From the NCBI GenBank assembly GCA_905221605.1, contig CAJNDS010001446.1, positions 694,815 to 758,814 on the forward strand: a stretch of 64,000 nt of DNA, read 5' to 3'. Origin of the DNA: Symbiodinium natans (taxonomy: Eukaryota; Sar; Dinophyceae; Suessiales; Symbiodiniaceae). Both the position numbers and the translations under genes were made by a program. Shown here one piece after another: positions 1-12,100 of the stretch (position 1 is the first letter of the stretch; each line of letters begins with the position of its first letter). The notes under the pieces were generated by a model. That model was given only the letters and a program-made list of their open reading frames with translations, did not search any database and was not told the origin of the DNA.

Positions 1-57
1 CCCTGAGCCGTGAGCCCTAAGCCCTCAGCCCTCAGCCCTCAGCCCTAAGCCCCCCCA

Positions 58-115
58 AACCCTAAACCCTAAACCCTAAACCCTAAACCCTAAACCCTAA
101 ACCCTAAACCCTAAA
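58..115 (+). repeat. CCCTAAA heptamer array
   Basis: About eight telomere-type heptamers in C-strand orientation, ending 17 bases before the acceptor of the exon at 133. Because exons, MITEs and further arrays of both orientations follow, this is interstitial, not shown to be a chromosome end. Confidence 0.95.
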
Positions 116-132
116 CAAAGATTGCTGTTAAG

Positions 133-196
133 GGCAAGCTCAGAAGCCAAAGGCACCCTGATCAGCCACATCGACGTCATGGCCACCGCAGCCGAG
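133..196 (+). CDS. Exon, probable myosin motor part
   Basis: The open frame from position 134 reads ASSEAKGTLISHIDVMATAAE, starting after AG at 131-132 and closing at GAG|GC. A CCCTAAA array ends just upstream and TTTAGGG starts about 90 bases downstream, as around other exons here. The sequence is not a recognised motor motif; it is assigned by position only. Confidence 0.5.
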
Positions 197-3100
197 GCCC
201 CTAACATCCAACCTGGGGTTTTGGGATTTGCATCCTTTTTTTAGGGGAAGGTTAAACCCTAAACCCGAAACCCTAAACTTTTAGGGTTTTGGGATTTTGG
301 GGTTTTGGGGTTTTAGGGTTTTAGGGTTTTAGGGTTCAGGGGGATCTGAATGGGGAATGACGGGCTCTTTCTGAGACCGCTGAACTACAAGGAGTATATC
401 TGCAGCAGTTTCCCCCAAACCCCCAAACAAGGCCAAGCAACTTACAACCACCTCGACGTTTGCCCCCCCTCGGGAAGTATGTTTCATCTATGTTTAACCC
501 AAGGGAACCTTGAAACACGATTCGTCAAAGTTCTAAGGGAGTACCGAAAAAGCTCCTGAGAGTCGAACCCCAAGCGCGACACCGACTCAAAATGCTCAGA
601 GCCCTAAAGCAAGTTAGGGGGCCTTTCGAACATACGAGAACCCTAAATAGACCCTCCCCAAAGAGTAGGTTTTTCTTGTAGTCAGGACGCAAGCCCCCAC
701 ATGGTTTCTCGACTCTTGGGGAGCACGGCTGGCGTAGGGGGTGAGGCCCGGGGCGAAGATGTACTACTTAGGGGGCCCCTTTGAGGGAGAGGGGGGGCTC
801 AGAGGATTTTGCCTCCGCCATCCCCGGTGCCCCTCTATGGTCTGAAGGCTGGGATCCATATCCGCGCCGGGATGCACTGCTTCCAGGCAGCATGCAAGGC
901 TCAGAGCTTCTGTGCGCCCATGTGTGTTGGCTCACGGTGTGAGGGCTCTCGACTGTTTTTTATTGGATTCTAGACACAAAGAACCCGGGAGTCGTAACTC
1001 AACAGAAGCCTTCACCTTGTCCACCTTGATGATCCTCTAGCTGCAGACAAGAGGCCCCTAAACCCTAAACCCGGTAACCTGGGACCCCAAGTTACCCACC
1101 GTTGTCGGGATTTAGGGTATTTCAGGCTTAGCTTCTTTAGGTTTTAGGATTTCGGGCTCGGGCTTTAGATGCCTGCGACAACAAGTTCCTCGTGTTTGTT
1201 TCCTGGGTGGTTTGTGCCCCTGTTCGGCGGTGATCACCCACTAATTTGTAGGTTTTTGGGTTGCAGGGAAACCCTAAACCCTGAAGCCTGAACCCTAAAC
1301 CCTGAACCCTGAACCCTAAACCTAAACCCTATCCCTATCAACCGACCAGTCGTCGCTGCGACGGCAAGCCGCCCAGAACCCAAGCCGAAGCCCTGAATGG
1401 TCAAGGACTCAAGGCTTGTTAAGGTTTGGGGTTTAGGGTTTAGGATTTAGGTTTTAGGGTTCAGGGTTCAGGGTTCAGGGTTTAGGGTTTAGGATTTAGG
1501 GTTTAGGGTTGTTCAAAGTCATGTTGGGGTGCCAAATCACCGAGTCACGGCCGTTGAGAAGCCTAACTAACCGGCAAACCCCGAGCCCCCCCAATACCCT
1601 TGACCCCCAAAATCCCCCCGACCACAACCTCCAAAAGCCCTTCAAAGCCCTTCAAAGCTCTTCAAAGCCCTTCAGAGCACTAAAACCCCTAAACCCTACA
1701 CCCGAACCGTAAAGCTCTAAAACCCGAAAACCCGAAAAACCCTAAACCTGAAGGCCCTTGAAGCCCCCCAAAGCCCAGGCAACCCTGGGGCGGCCACCAC
1801 CGTCCTCGGGCTTCCCCCAGAAGCCATCCGGGACGCGGCCCAGGACGCCAAACGTGGGTTTGTTGAGGGCGGTTTAGGGTTTAGGGTTTTCGGATTTAGG
1901 GTTTAGGGTTTAGGGTTTAGGGTTTGTTAAGGTTTGGGTTCTTGGGCTTGGGGTTGGCGCTTCGGGGTATAGAGCATACTAGAGGGCAGTAAGGGGTGTT
2001 CTGGCCGTCAGCCCTTCATGCCCGAGTCCCTCAATCATGCTAAACCCAACAGCCTAAAACCCCACACTTGCGTGAGTCAATAGGGTTTAGGGTTTAGGGT
2101 TTAGGGTTTAGGGTTTAGGGGTATTCGAAGCAGCTTCAAAGTTCTATGAGCCGCAATCCCCGCGGAAACCTGTGTAGCCGGTAGCTTCTAGGGGCCTAGC
2201 AGCACCGCAGGATTCCCCTGAGGTCATCATGATACTGTAGCTTATTAGTAATAATAATTATTATTGTTATTATAATTATTGTTGTTATTACTGTTTTTAC
2301 TATTATTTATTATTATTGATAGAACAGACCTGAAGCTGAAGCGGTCTTGAGCCCTCGAACCCTCTCGGCCCGATAAGGCCTTTTCAGCCCAAAAAAACCG
2401 CAGAAGTTTCAAACACCACATTCCTGGGTCAAGGGAATTATAATGACATACCAAAACCCATGATGGCAAGAACAAGGACCTCTTATAGCGTAAGTGTATA
2501 TGCCTTGAACATCATCAGAGTGACAAGACCGAGATTAGAATAGATAGCAACAATTACGATAGTCAGAACAGTAGTAGTGCTTGCAGAATAGTATGAACAA
2601 TGTTGGCAAAGACTCTGGGCCCAGGACACCTCCATTCAGGGCTGCGGCAGCGGGCCTGCCTTCGCATCCTGCTTGAAAACGTTGCGGCTTACCAGACCCC
2701 CCCCCCCCCCTCGCCCTTCTCAACCCTAAACCCTAAACCCTAAACTCTAAACCCCAAACGGGCCCCAAACCCCAAACCCCAAACCCCAAACCCCAAACCC
2801 CAAACCCCGGGTTGGAGTTTTAGCCTTGTCGCTTAGCGGCTATTGGCCGTCAGGTCAACATCTCTTCATGGATCAGCCTTTTTCCTTGTGACGTCGCGAC
2901 CAAGAACGGATAAGCCTAAATCCTAGAGCCCAAACACTCCTTGAACCTCAAAGCCCAAAGCCTTCAATACCAACAAACCCCAAGCCGTGAACGCTAGACC
3001 CTACAGGCCCCGAAGCTTCAAAAGCATCTAAGCCCCCCCCCCCCCCCCCCCCCCCCCCCCAAGGTGAAGTGCAGGGCGAGTGCTGTCCGCGCTATCAGCG

Positions 3101-6100
3101 ATGAGGCGTGCCACCGGCTTTACACAGGCGGCCCTGGGACACTCTGATGTTTAGAGTTTAGGGTTTAGGGTTTAGGGTTTAGGAATTGCTTGTGGGTTAG
3201 AGCTTATGGGGCTTCCCTGGTTGCGCCCTGAGGGTGTTCTAGATCTTCCCGTTCTCACCCCCTCCCCCCCCCCAAAAAAAAAAACACCAAAAAGATTAAA
3301 GCACACACACACACACACAAAATGAATCTTATAGTAAATGAACAGATCCTTCACACAATTCGAAAGTTGAAAGCCCCAAATAGCCTGCGGTTGAGGGCCT
3401 GAAGTTTGCGCGCTGGTGCTGAGCACGGCAGGCCTTCATCCCCCCCTATGCCCAAACCCGGATAGCCCAATACGGCTCTAATCCATTTTAGGGTTTAGGG
3501 TTTAGGGTTTAGGGTTAGGGTTTAGGGTTTAGGGTTTAGGGTTTTAGGGTTTTAGGGTTTAGGGCAATCAGGGTCCCTGTATACTTTGAAGGTTTACCCC
3601 TCACTTCTGGGGGTCCTGAGCTCACATCAGGAGCCCTTCATGTATCTTAATGTATATATAGCCCTAAACCCTAAACCGTAAACCCTAAACCCTAAACCCT
3701 AAACCCTAAACCCTAAACCCTAAACCCTAAACCCTAAACCTAGTTGAAGGTCTCCTTAGACTTCTTGCTGGAACTCCAGGCAGGCCTTCCGTCACCCCCG
3801 CGCCGCCTTCTGCGAAGATGGACTTCATGGATGCCCTCCAAGGCTCCCAGGATGAAGGCGTTTAGGGTTTAGGGTCGAGGGACTAGGGTCTAGGGTTTAG
3901 GGTTTAGGGTTTAGGGTTTAGGGTTTAGGGTTTAGGGGGGATTCCGGGGCTGCGATGGTGACCTATCTAAGGGGAGTAGAGGTTTCGGGTGTATGGGTCA
4001 GGTCCTACATGCCTGTAGCAATACAGGACGATGGGGACCACACTGTTGAGGTTGGACTGCAGGAGTTTCGGGGGCTCTTAAAGGTGGTCCTTCTTGACTG
4101 CTATTTGCTTAAGAACCCCCAAGAAATTTTAAAAAACTAGAGAACAAGTAGTGGTCCCTATGTTGCCCTCAACAAGGAAGAATGTTTATTATTATATTTA
4201 TTGTTATTATTATTTATTATTATTATTATTATATTTTTTGGGGTGTTCTTAAGCAATTAGCAGTTAAGGTGCCCTAAATGTAAGGAGGGCCCTTGCTGTA
4301 CGGAACGGTAAGCCCCGAATTCTGTACGGAATGTATTGAACCTGGAGTACTGACACTGGATCTGGGTCACCGGACAAAAGCATCTGACTCCTAAGAAATG
4401 CAACATCGATGGCGGCAGCAGCCAAGCACAGATGCGAAGCCGAGCAAGGACACCACGACGAGCCAAGCCGCAACAAAAGGTAGACTGACTCATCCTAGTA
4501 GTTTTCATGCGCATCAAAAATCACGGCATACAAAGGCAGCTTGCAAACTTTTCGGCTTCGCTTGAGCCCCTGTCAGCAGGTACAGAGGGTGACTCCCTAC
4601 TCCCAAAACACCCCATCAGCCTCTGACCCTAAGAACCTTTCGAGTGCCCCCAGAGCCCCACAACCCCGTGAAACACCCTAAACCCTGTGCACCTTCAACC
4701 CTTCCCAGAGCCCGGCAAGCCCCTCAAGCAACTACTCAACATGGGATACACCCGTACTCCCACAGGTAGTAAAGCCTACCCGCTCCCTGTGCCAAGGGTT
4801 GGAGCCCCAATGGGAGCGCCTTGCTTGAGTTGTTGGGGTGGGGTTTAGGAGTTGGGGTGGGGTTTAGGATGGTTTAGGGTCTAGGGTCTAGGGTTTAGCT
4901 AGACCCCAAACCCTAAAGCCCTAAACCCTAAACCCTAACCCTAAACCCTAAACCTTAAACCCTAAACCCTAAACCCTAAACCCTAAAGAGTTCAGGCGCA
5001 GGCCACCCGATAGTGCCTTCTTCCCATGGACCTTCCCCGGGCGGAGTTGAAGTGGGAGGCGGTTGCTGGAGAGGAGGTGGGGTCCACGGTTTTTAGGGTT
5101 TAGGGTTTAGAGTTTAGGGTTTGGGGTTTAGGGTTTGAGGTTTAGGGTTTAGGGTTTAGGGTTTAGGCTTTCGGGTTTATGGTCTTCGGGTTTAAGGGAT
5201 TTGGGGGTTGAGGGGTTTAGGGTTTTTGCGGTTTTAGGGTTTTAGGTATTACAGTAAAACTCTAGAAAGTTGGGTCATGGTTTAAGGGTGATTGGGGCTG
5301 AGATTCTCTTTGTAGTATTCCATGTGGGGTACAGGGAGACGGATGTTCCAACTTTTTGGGTTTTTATGTCTTGGCTTAAGGATTTACAGTACTGGACTGT
5401 AGGGTTAAAGGGCTTCAAGGTTGAGGATATGCACCCTCAACCCTCTAGCCTAAACCCGTATTGCCCTAAGCGCCAACAATGCCCCAGCCCTCGGTTTAGG
5501 GTTTAGGGTTTAGGGTTTGGGGTTTAGGGTTTAGGGTTTAGGGTTTAGGGGCCCTAGAAATGGCCCTGAACACTGCCAAGGATGCCCTTCGGGAGTGTGC
5601 GAGCGAGTGTGGGGCATCCCGCCATGGATTTTCTTACTCTTGGTTAGCGGGGAATGAGGGAATGAGGTACCCTATATCCCGCCTATACCCTAAACCCTAA
5701 ACCCTATATACCCTTTAAGGGATTATGTAGGGTACCTCATTCCTCATTCCCCACTAACTAACAGTAAGTTTTCGTAGGTTTAGGTGGGTTGCTTCGGGAC
5801 CCTGACCGGTCTCTTAACCCCTAAACCCACCCGTGGTTGAGTGCGACATCAGCCCAGACTCCGTATCAGAAAGAAACCCTAAACCCTAACCCTAAACCCA
5901 AATCCCCAAACCCTAAACCCGCTTAAGGTTGAAGGTTCCAGGGCTCGAATCGGGAGGGCAGACGCATGTTTTTAGTTCAGGGGCTGTTGGCTTGTGACTT
6001 CAGAGACCCCTGAAGACTGCACCGGCCCAACATGCCCCAAACCCTGCTAGAGTCCAAAAGCCTTTGCTCTCAGCTCTGAATCTTGAATGGGTTTAGGGTT

Positions 6101-9100
6101 TCGGGTTTGGGCTGGAGTTCGGCTGTTTTGTTTCCTAAGTTTTTGTTGTCCCTTGTTTTGTGCTGCATGCGACCATATTGTAGCCTCGTTAAGCGGCCCC
6201 GCGTTACATTCCAAAGCACCATGTGAGACTTAAGCTGAAAAGCCCAACCTTGCACAATCTCTAACACCCGAAGCCCCAAACCCTAAACCCTAAACCCTAA
6301 ATTTCAAGTTGGCCCTATGAGGTACCTGAGCACTTTCGAGGACATCCAGCGGCTGGTGTTGTTCCTGAGCACTGAGTATCGGGAGTGAGAGGCCAGATTG
6401 CCGTTTAGGGTTTGGGGTTTAGGGTTTAGGGTGAGAGGCCAGATTGCGCCGCCTGAGCTTCAGAAGTGCCCTTTGAATTAGGATGCTCAGGTGAGATTCC
6501 CAAAAACCCAAAAAACCTTAAAAACCTCAAAAACCCAAAGCACTCAAAAAAAACCCTCAAACCCTAAAGCCCTAAAACCGGTGATGCCCCAGTCCTTTTT
6601 CTGCCCAAAGCGGTACAGGGACCATTCGAAATCTCTTCAGAGCCTCGTCAAGACCTTGGCCTTGACAAGAAAGGAAATGTAGCGGTCGGAACAATGCCTA
6701 AGAGTATTCCCTTATGGCCCCTACATAGAGTATAGTATATCAGTTTTGTATAGTACTATATATTGACCCCCCCCCCCCCCGCCCCCCAAAACCCCTTTCT
6801 AACAATTAAAGCCCCTATATTACCAGGGTCCGGACCTCGCGCCGTCGCGCGCGCCAGGCTCTTACTCGACTCTCTGGCTCTATACTTGTTTAAGCTGGCG
6901 GAGCCGGAGGATGGTGTCTTTGCAACTGCAGGACGCTTGCCAGCGCCCACAGTTTGTTAGCAAACGGCCTCTTAAGTTTAGGCTCGCGTGCAAAAATGCC
7001 GCGGATTCCTCCAAACGTGTGGACTATCGCTGGAGTCATACACTTTTGTACGGCTCCACCGAGTTGCCTCCGTTTCGAGGCAAGCACAAGACTTGCAAAG
7101 AAAGATGCCCAACAAAAAGAGACCCCAATCCCACACCCCCAGAGACTCAGGACAAACCAACATCGCAAAGACCCTTATCGCCCCATCATGCATGAGTGCC
7201 CAGACACTCATGCGGCCCTGGTTGGATATACCGTACGCCCCGCCCCTCCCCCGACCCCACTTCTGCAAAAGACTCCCCCCCTCCCCCCCTGCCCAACAAA
7301 GTAGACACCGTAACCTTACCTAGAGTAGCTTACATACCCTTAAAAAAGACAAGTACCTTACTCATGGGTGGATGTTCTTTTTCTGTAGGCTAAAGATGAC
7401 TAAACACCCTCATCCCTAACCCCAATACACCTCAAACCCAAAACCCTAAACCCTATCAAGCAAGCGGTTTCGGATTGCGACCTCCCTGAAGTCCAAAATG
7501 CTTATGTCGGGAGGCCCTATACTTGCTTGCAGGTTCATGGGTAGTTGTACGCAGGGTTGTAAGTGGGGGTAGCTAGTTACCTCATGTCTGGGGTATCCAG
7601 AAACCTACTTCTAACTTCCCTAAACCTCCACTGCTCCTTGCATACGGTGGGGCCCCTATATAGGTATAGTATATAAGTATAGTAAAATACTATACTAACT
7701 CCCCATCCCCCCAAAAAAACAAACCTAACTATTAAGGCCCCTATATGCACATGGTAGGTTTAGGGTTTAGGGTATAGGGTTTAGGGTTTAGGGTTTAGGG
7801 TTTAGGGTGTAGGGTTTAGGGTTTAGGGTTTAGGGTTTAGGGAGAGATGCCAGGTTACCTACAGCAGCGAGGGCTTCCTCGAGAAGAACGTGGACAAGCC
7901 TCCCGACGAGGTGTCGAGCCTGAACCCCCCTTGGTTCTTAGTAGGGAAGGAGGGAATTAGGGCCCTATATATACCCCTTTAAGGGATACTATAGGGCCTC
8001 TAAGTTCCTTTAAGGGAGAATTTAGGATCCTATAATATGTATATATATATATATACATGTACATCTCTGTCAGCATCTTTGCGCAGCCCTTTCGGCCCCG
8101 GGTGGCTGCTTTGACATTCGGCTGTGTGGGTGTGGGGGGCGGCGAGAAGCTCTCCGATGCCCCAGCCCCAAACACTATAGGGCCTACCCCTAAACCCTAA
8201 ACCCTAAACCCTAAACCCTATAGGGCCTAAATCCCCGACTTAAGGCATCCTCAACCACGAAGCCCTCAACCTCGTCTTTTCTCATGGGATCCTACACTAC
8301 CCCCCCACCAAAACAAGGCCCAGACCGCCTGCAACTATTCTTTGCTTCGGCCATACTTGGGGGCGGGGGGGTGGTTGTAAGGTTTGGAAACCTTAACCCT
8401 AAAGCCCTAAACCCCAACCCTAAACCCCAAACCCCAAACCCTATACCCCAAACCCTAACAAACCCCAAAACCCCTAAACCCTAAACTCTAAACCCCTAAA
8501 CCCCAAACCCCAAACCCTAAACCCTAAACCCCAAAACCCCTTACTTCGTATAGGCCCATGATTTTCAGGCCGCCGATCTCCTAAAGGGATCCAAGCTCGT
8601 GGTGCTCCAGGAGGCTCCGGTCTAGGGTTTAGGGTTGAGGGTTAGGGTTTAGGGTTTAGGGGTTTAGGGGTTTAGGGGTGTAGGGGTCTAGGGGTTTAGG
8701 GGTCTAGGGGTTTAGGGGTTTAGGGGTTTATTGGTTTAGGGGTTTATTGGTTTAGGGGTTTAGGGGTTTAGGGTTTAGGGTCAAGGCCAATTCGGACATA
8801 TTGTTTGGTTGTGTCAAAGGCCTGACGTTTAGGGCTTGCAAAAGAGCTTGGAGCTTGGAGTTGCCGGTTCAGGGACGCAAGTGCCCAGGTCTTGCCCCCA
8901 CCCTTCTGCAGTATATATATATATATATATATTTATTTATTTATATTTATTTATATTTATATTTATATAAGTATGAATGAAGTACCAACATGTCATGAAT
9001 GAGCGGTCTGCAGCCCTGATTGTTTTTTGTTGGTGGGTGGGGAGGGGGTCTGGGTTGGTTTGAGAGGGTCGGCCCTAAACCCTAAACCCCAAGCCCCTAA

Positions 9101-12100
9101 ACCCTAAACCCCAAACCCTAAACCTTAATCCGCCTAAACCCTAAACCCGAAACAGCAAGTGGTTAGGCTCATATCCTGCTCTCAGATTGGCGGCGCCATT
9201 GCTGACGAGCTCGCAGAGGCGACGGGAGGCCCTGGCAAGAAGAAGGCCCTCTGGACGCGGCTTCTACTATTTGCTGAAGAACCCCAAAAGAGAAAAGATG
9301 TAACAGTCCCTATACTACCCTTACAAGGAAGAATGATCTTTATTTCTTGGGGGGGAGTTATTAAGCAAATAGTAGGTTTTGCAGGTTCGGAGCCCACAAG
9401 TTTTAGAGGGTTCCTTGGGGGCCCAGTGGTACCCTCTTCGTTGCTTTTTGGTTCAAGGTTCCCTTTTAAAGTAACCAGCCAAAAAATGATACCCTTGTTG
9501 CAAATACGGTTGCTGGGCTACCTAGGTTCGGTTCTTCTTTCCTTGGATTGGGTGGTCTGGGAGTTGTGATTCAGAAGTTTGGGGGGGAGTGTGTGGGTAG
9601 GGTTGCAGGAAGACTGCACCCCCCCCCCCCCTCCACTACAGAGCCGATTCCTATTCAAGGCCCTCTGCTGTACTATCTCCTGCGATCATCGGGCACCAGT
9701 TGTGCAAGCCACGTGCGTGAACATAATTTGTCAAGTCATTTTAAGAAACAGAACCAAAGTGAAGCAAGTGGAAGTCCGAGCAACTGGGAGATGAGTGTTG
9801 ATATTTCCCTAAGCCCAAAGCCCTGGACCCTACACCTGATACGGTTCTATGGGGGTTTACGTCTGATAATCAGGGACCCCTAATATAGACCCCCAAATAG
9901 TTATAATAAGGACCCCCATAAGGTAATTACCCCTTTAATATGGTAAACCCCCCCTGCGCCGTAAACCCTAAACTCCTACACCCTAAACCCTAAACCCTTG
10001 CCAGGCCAAGACCGTTAGCTCCGGTTTCCGCAGCTCCCTCGCGCAACTGGTGGCGACCTTGGAGAGAGGATTTAGGGGCCTTAGGGAGTTAGAATTAAAC
10101 CGTAGGGTTGTGTAGGGTCATTTGGGATGTTCCCCGTTATACTAGCAGTCCTTACTAGGGATTATAGTATTCCCTATTTTATTCCCTATTAAGGACTGCT
10201 AGTATAAGGGGGAACATCCCAAAGTGTGTATAAGATATAAGGGGGTATACAAGGGGCCCCTTTTCAAGGGCCCATACTAAGCAAGCATGTAGCTACCCTA
10301 GGAGTCGATAGTCGGTATGAGTTTCACGGGCATGATTTTGGGGATCACCGTAGCTGCTTTGCTGATTGGGTTGGGTCGCCCTGGCTGTTTCGGGCATTCA
10401 ACTCAATGAAGGGACCCGAAGGATCGCAGAATCAAGGGAGGACTGCATACCGAAAGCTGAACCCCAACCAGCACGTTGCCCCCTTCAACCCCGAGTCTGT
10501 AGCCCTTGAGAGACACAAAAATTTCCAAGGAAGAACACCCTATATAGAACCCTGGACTCTAATCTCACTATTTTTAGGGAACAGGGAATGAGGAACCTCG
10601 GGCTTTAAACCTATACCCAGAGGTCGAATCTCAGCCTACCGACGCCCACCCGGCTACCCGTCTGGCGGACAGGTGCAGAAGCTGAATGAGGCGGATCCCC
10701 ACTTCATCCGCTGCGTCAAGCCAAATGCGGAGAAGGCAACGGCTGAGAAGTCTTTTGGCAAGGGTCTATGGAGGGTTTTTAAGCTGTAATTAGTGATGTC
10801 CATAGTAAGAGTATACAAGTGGATGCGATGCAATCGAGTGCTGCGCGACCCGCATCCGTGTCCGCCTCTGCCCCCACGATCAACAGTCAGCAAAATCTGG
10901 ATTCAAAGTGGGTGGGTTGCTCCGGATGTTCACATAGCCCTGTTTGTTCAGTTCGTCGCTGCAGCAGGACCGCTTTGATAAACACAGAACGGAGCGCTGG
11001 TGCCGGACCTGATTTCGTTGCCTTAGCCGATCTTTGCTGATGCTGCCGATGCTTGCCCCGGCCCCTTGATGCATAATGTCGTATCCTGATTAGTCTGGAC
11101 CCCTCCAATAATGAAAAGTTTTCCAAAAATTATTCAGGAGACAAAAATTCGATTGCCCCCCCCCCACAATAAAGTAAAGTTTTTCGGGCATGGGTTTCGG
11201 AAGAGAGAAAAAAAGAGAACAAGATGATACCTGAGCTGAGCTCATCTGAGCTTACCTGAGCTTAATTACCTAAGAGGAGAGGGAAGAGGAGCGAAGAGGA
11301 AATGAAGAGGAGCCGGTGGGGGGGGGGCCCGGGGCCGAAAATTAGTTTGGGGGGGTCCCTTTTTTTGGTGACACTATTGCGGGGGCGGATTTAGTTGGGG
11401 GGGGGGGGGCCCCCCCACACTAATCAGGATACCGCATTAGAGGGTTGGCTCCAAGGACTCCACAATGGTACCAAAACAGCTCATCAAGCGCGAAGAACGC
11501 ATGAAAACAACAGCCCCCGTGATCCCGAAAAGTGGCAGATGCGGATCTGGTTCCCCCCCCCCCCCCCCCCCTCAATGGGATGGTGAGGTGCTTCGTCGCA
11601 GCCTACGACTGCCCACCCTCAAAACCGCCGCCATTCCCGGTGTGACGGCAAGGCCCCCTGCCCTCAACTCCAAACATCTAGCTAGACCTCTTTAGACCTC
11701 TTTTCAGGGTCTAAACCTCGCCGCTTGGCCTGTTTTCGGTCAGGCGGATTCTTAACCTAAACCCTAAATCCTAAACCATAAACCCTAAACCCTAAACCCT
11801 AAACCCTAAAGTAGGTGCTCCAAACGCCAAACGCTGCGAAACCTGTCGGAGGTGCCTAACAAGTTCACATCGAAGCTTGTCATGGAGCAGCTGACCTGCA
11901 GCGGTGTCTTCGAGGCCATGGGACAGGCATTATTTTAGGGTTTAGGGTTTAGGGTTTAGGGTTTGGCTCATATTATGACTAGGATGCCCAGTAGTACCCT
12001 TATTCCCTTTTTGGGGGGGTTTAGGTTCCCTCATAAACCCCTTTAAGCAAAAAAGGGCACCCTTTTTAAGCCTAGGTTACTGGGCAGCCTAGATGAGGTG

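Noticed and set aside
1-120. Possible chromosome end at the left edge
   Set aside because: Only about eight heptamers, preceded by variant units and followed by exons and many more internal arrays of both orientations.
4995-5085. Exon-like stretch between CCCTAAA and TTTAGGG
   Set aside because: Flanks look right, but two frames hit stops and the third gives low-complexity GGG/PS sequence; the exons at 3780 and 5558 join in phase without it.
6756-7323. Cluster of overlapping open frames on both strands
   Set aside because: Several frames are open at once because stops are scarce in this GC-rich stretch; none has a motif, acceptor and donor that agree.
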